In this document: piece after piece, positions 63,528 to 64,000 of the stretch | Layout: each line of letters begins with the position of its first letter | Position numbering within the stretch: the first letter of the stretch is position 1 | From: Tateyamaria omphalii | GTDB lineage: Bacteria; Pseudomonadota; Alphaproteobacteria; Rhodobacterales; Rhodobacteraceae | Assembly (NCBI RefSeq): GCF_019802125.1 | Contig: NZ_JAHVHT010000004.1 | Span: forward strand, 186,001 to 250,000 | DNA: 64,000 nt | Direction: 5' to 3' | Program-made: the position numbers and the translations under genes | Notes under the pieces: model-generated | Databases searched by the model: none | What the model was told of the DNA's origin: nothing | The model's input: only the letters and a program-made list of their open reading frames with translations

Positions 63528-64000
63528 TTACATGCCGGAAACGGCTGAAATCACCTTGGCTGCTGTATCGCCCGCGTCATCGATGAAACGCTGTGCCACG
63601 CTGGACGTTGCATCGACCCATTGCTGACGTTCTTCGTCAGACAGGTCGACGACTGTCATCAGGTCGCGCATCTCTTCGACGATGGCATCTTCTTCGGCAT
63701 AGATCGCGTCGCGCAACTGCTGCTCCACCTCGGCGGCCGCGTCCAGAACGATCTGTTGATGCTCAGGCGAGAGGTTTTCGAAGAAGTCGTTGTTCATAAC
63801 GGCGACGAACTCGATGGCGCTGTCATAGGACAGTGTCATATGATCCATCACTTCGTGCAGCTTGCGGGATTTAACGGCAGAAGCACCTGTCATACCGACA
63901 TCCACTGCACCCTGCTGATAGGCCAGGAACTGCTTGGAGCCGGACATCAGAGTTGGCGCGCCACCCAGGGCTTCGACAGTCCAGCCAAGCACTTTGCCGT
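63528..64000 (-). CDS. dctP: TRAP transporter substrate-binding protein DctP (5' part beyond the window)
   Basis: The C-terminal 157 residues or so of a DctP-family periplasmic binding protein; the gene continues past the right edge, so the signal peptide is not seen. Visible features are GGAPTLMSGSKQFLAYQQGAVD, VGMTGASAVKSRKL and a helical C-terminus rich in Glu. The residues that select the ligand are mostly outside the window, so the substrate cannot be named. Confidence 0.9.
   Translation of the reverse strand, partial: GKVLGWTVEALGGAPTLMSGSKQFLAYQQGAVDVGMTGASAVKSRKLHEVMDHMTLSYDSAIEFVAVMNNDFFENLSPEHQQIVLDAAAEVEQQLRDAIYAEEDAIVEEMRDLMTVVDLSDEERQQWVDATSSVAQRFIDDAGDTAAKVISAVSGM

Overview
This window looks like a chromosomal segment of a marine alphaproteobacterium of the Rhodobacterales (Roseobacter group). 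The reasons are the high-GC codon use, the alphaproteobacterial markers (FYDLN acid-domain protein, NDUFS4-like complex I subunit, 320-residue AccA), the TRAP transporter, the full C-P lyase locus with two PhnE and two PhnM proteins, and an intergenic hairpin element of a type I recall as common in Rhodobacteraceae. The genus cannot be fixed from this sequence alone. No insertion sequence, prophage or CRISPR array was found.

Layout. 1-5.8 kb is housekeeping and regulation: a GGDEF-like remnant, an Lrp/AsnC regulator divergent from a LysE exporter, accA, a PAS histidine kinase, a GntR/FCD regulator, a YgjP-type metalloprotease and a FYDLN protein. tRNA-Ala(GGC) follows, with a near copy of its 3' end exactly 120 bp downstream, and then a large RTX protein gene. 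9.5-23.8 kb is a phosphonate uptake and C-P lyase locus: phnC-D-E1-E2-hexapeptide transferase; phnF and a second phnM on the minus strand; phnG-H-I-J-NIPSNAP-K-L-N; a DUF1045 2H-phosphoesterase; and canonical phnM. It transports phosphonates, couples them to ribose triphosphate, cleaves the C-P bond and processes the cyclic phosphate. No PhnP is present, so the DUF1045 protein is a candidate replacement. A small membrane-protein gene lies antisense between phnI and phnJ.

24-32 kb holds a fasciclin lipoprotein divergent from a DUF6502-DUF5666 pair, with two near-identical palindromes between them; the ergothioneine pair egtB-egtD; and a LysR regulator divergent from a GST and a PNPOx/ferredoxin-reductase fusion.

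32.2-41.7 kb is the most unusual stretch. Two related unrecognised proteins face away from an apparent four-gene operon: an unknown protein; a wHTH-TolB-like-TPR regulator; a PAP2/vanadium-haloperoxidase-fold enzyme whose N-terminus is ten exact Ser-Ala-Tyr repeats; and a signal-less subtilase with a complete triad. The shared intergenic region carries two oppositely oriented arrays of a TTTC(A/G)G box at 11-bp spacing, as expected for an OmpR/PhoB-fold regulator. I regard this as a candidate undescribed system.

41.7-47 kb has a pqiA-pqiA-pqiB-pqiC lipid-transport operon with an oversized PqiB, then a TPP riboswitch and thiD. 47.1-54.4 kb is a complete Nit1C nitrilase cluster (nitB to nitH) divergent from a MocR-type regulator, with matching operator sites beside both promoters. 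54.5-64 kb carries an acyl-CoA dehydrogenase, an AraC regulator, uvrB, an adenylate cyclase, an NDUFS4-like protein, a GNAT, tRNA-Arg(TCT) and a TRAP transporter whose binding-protein gene runs off the right edge.
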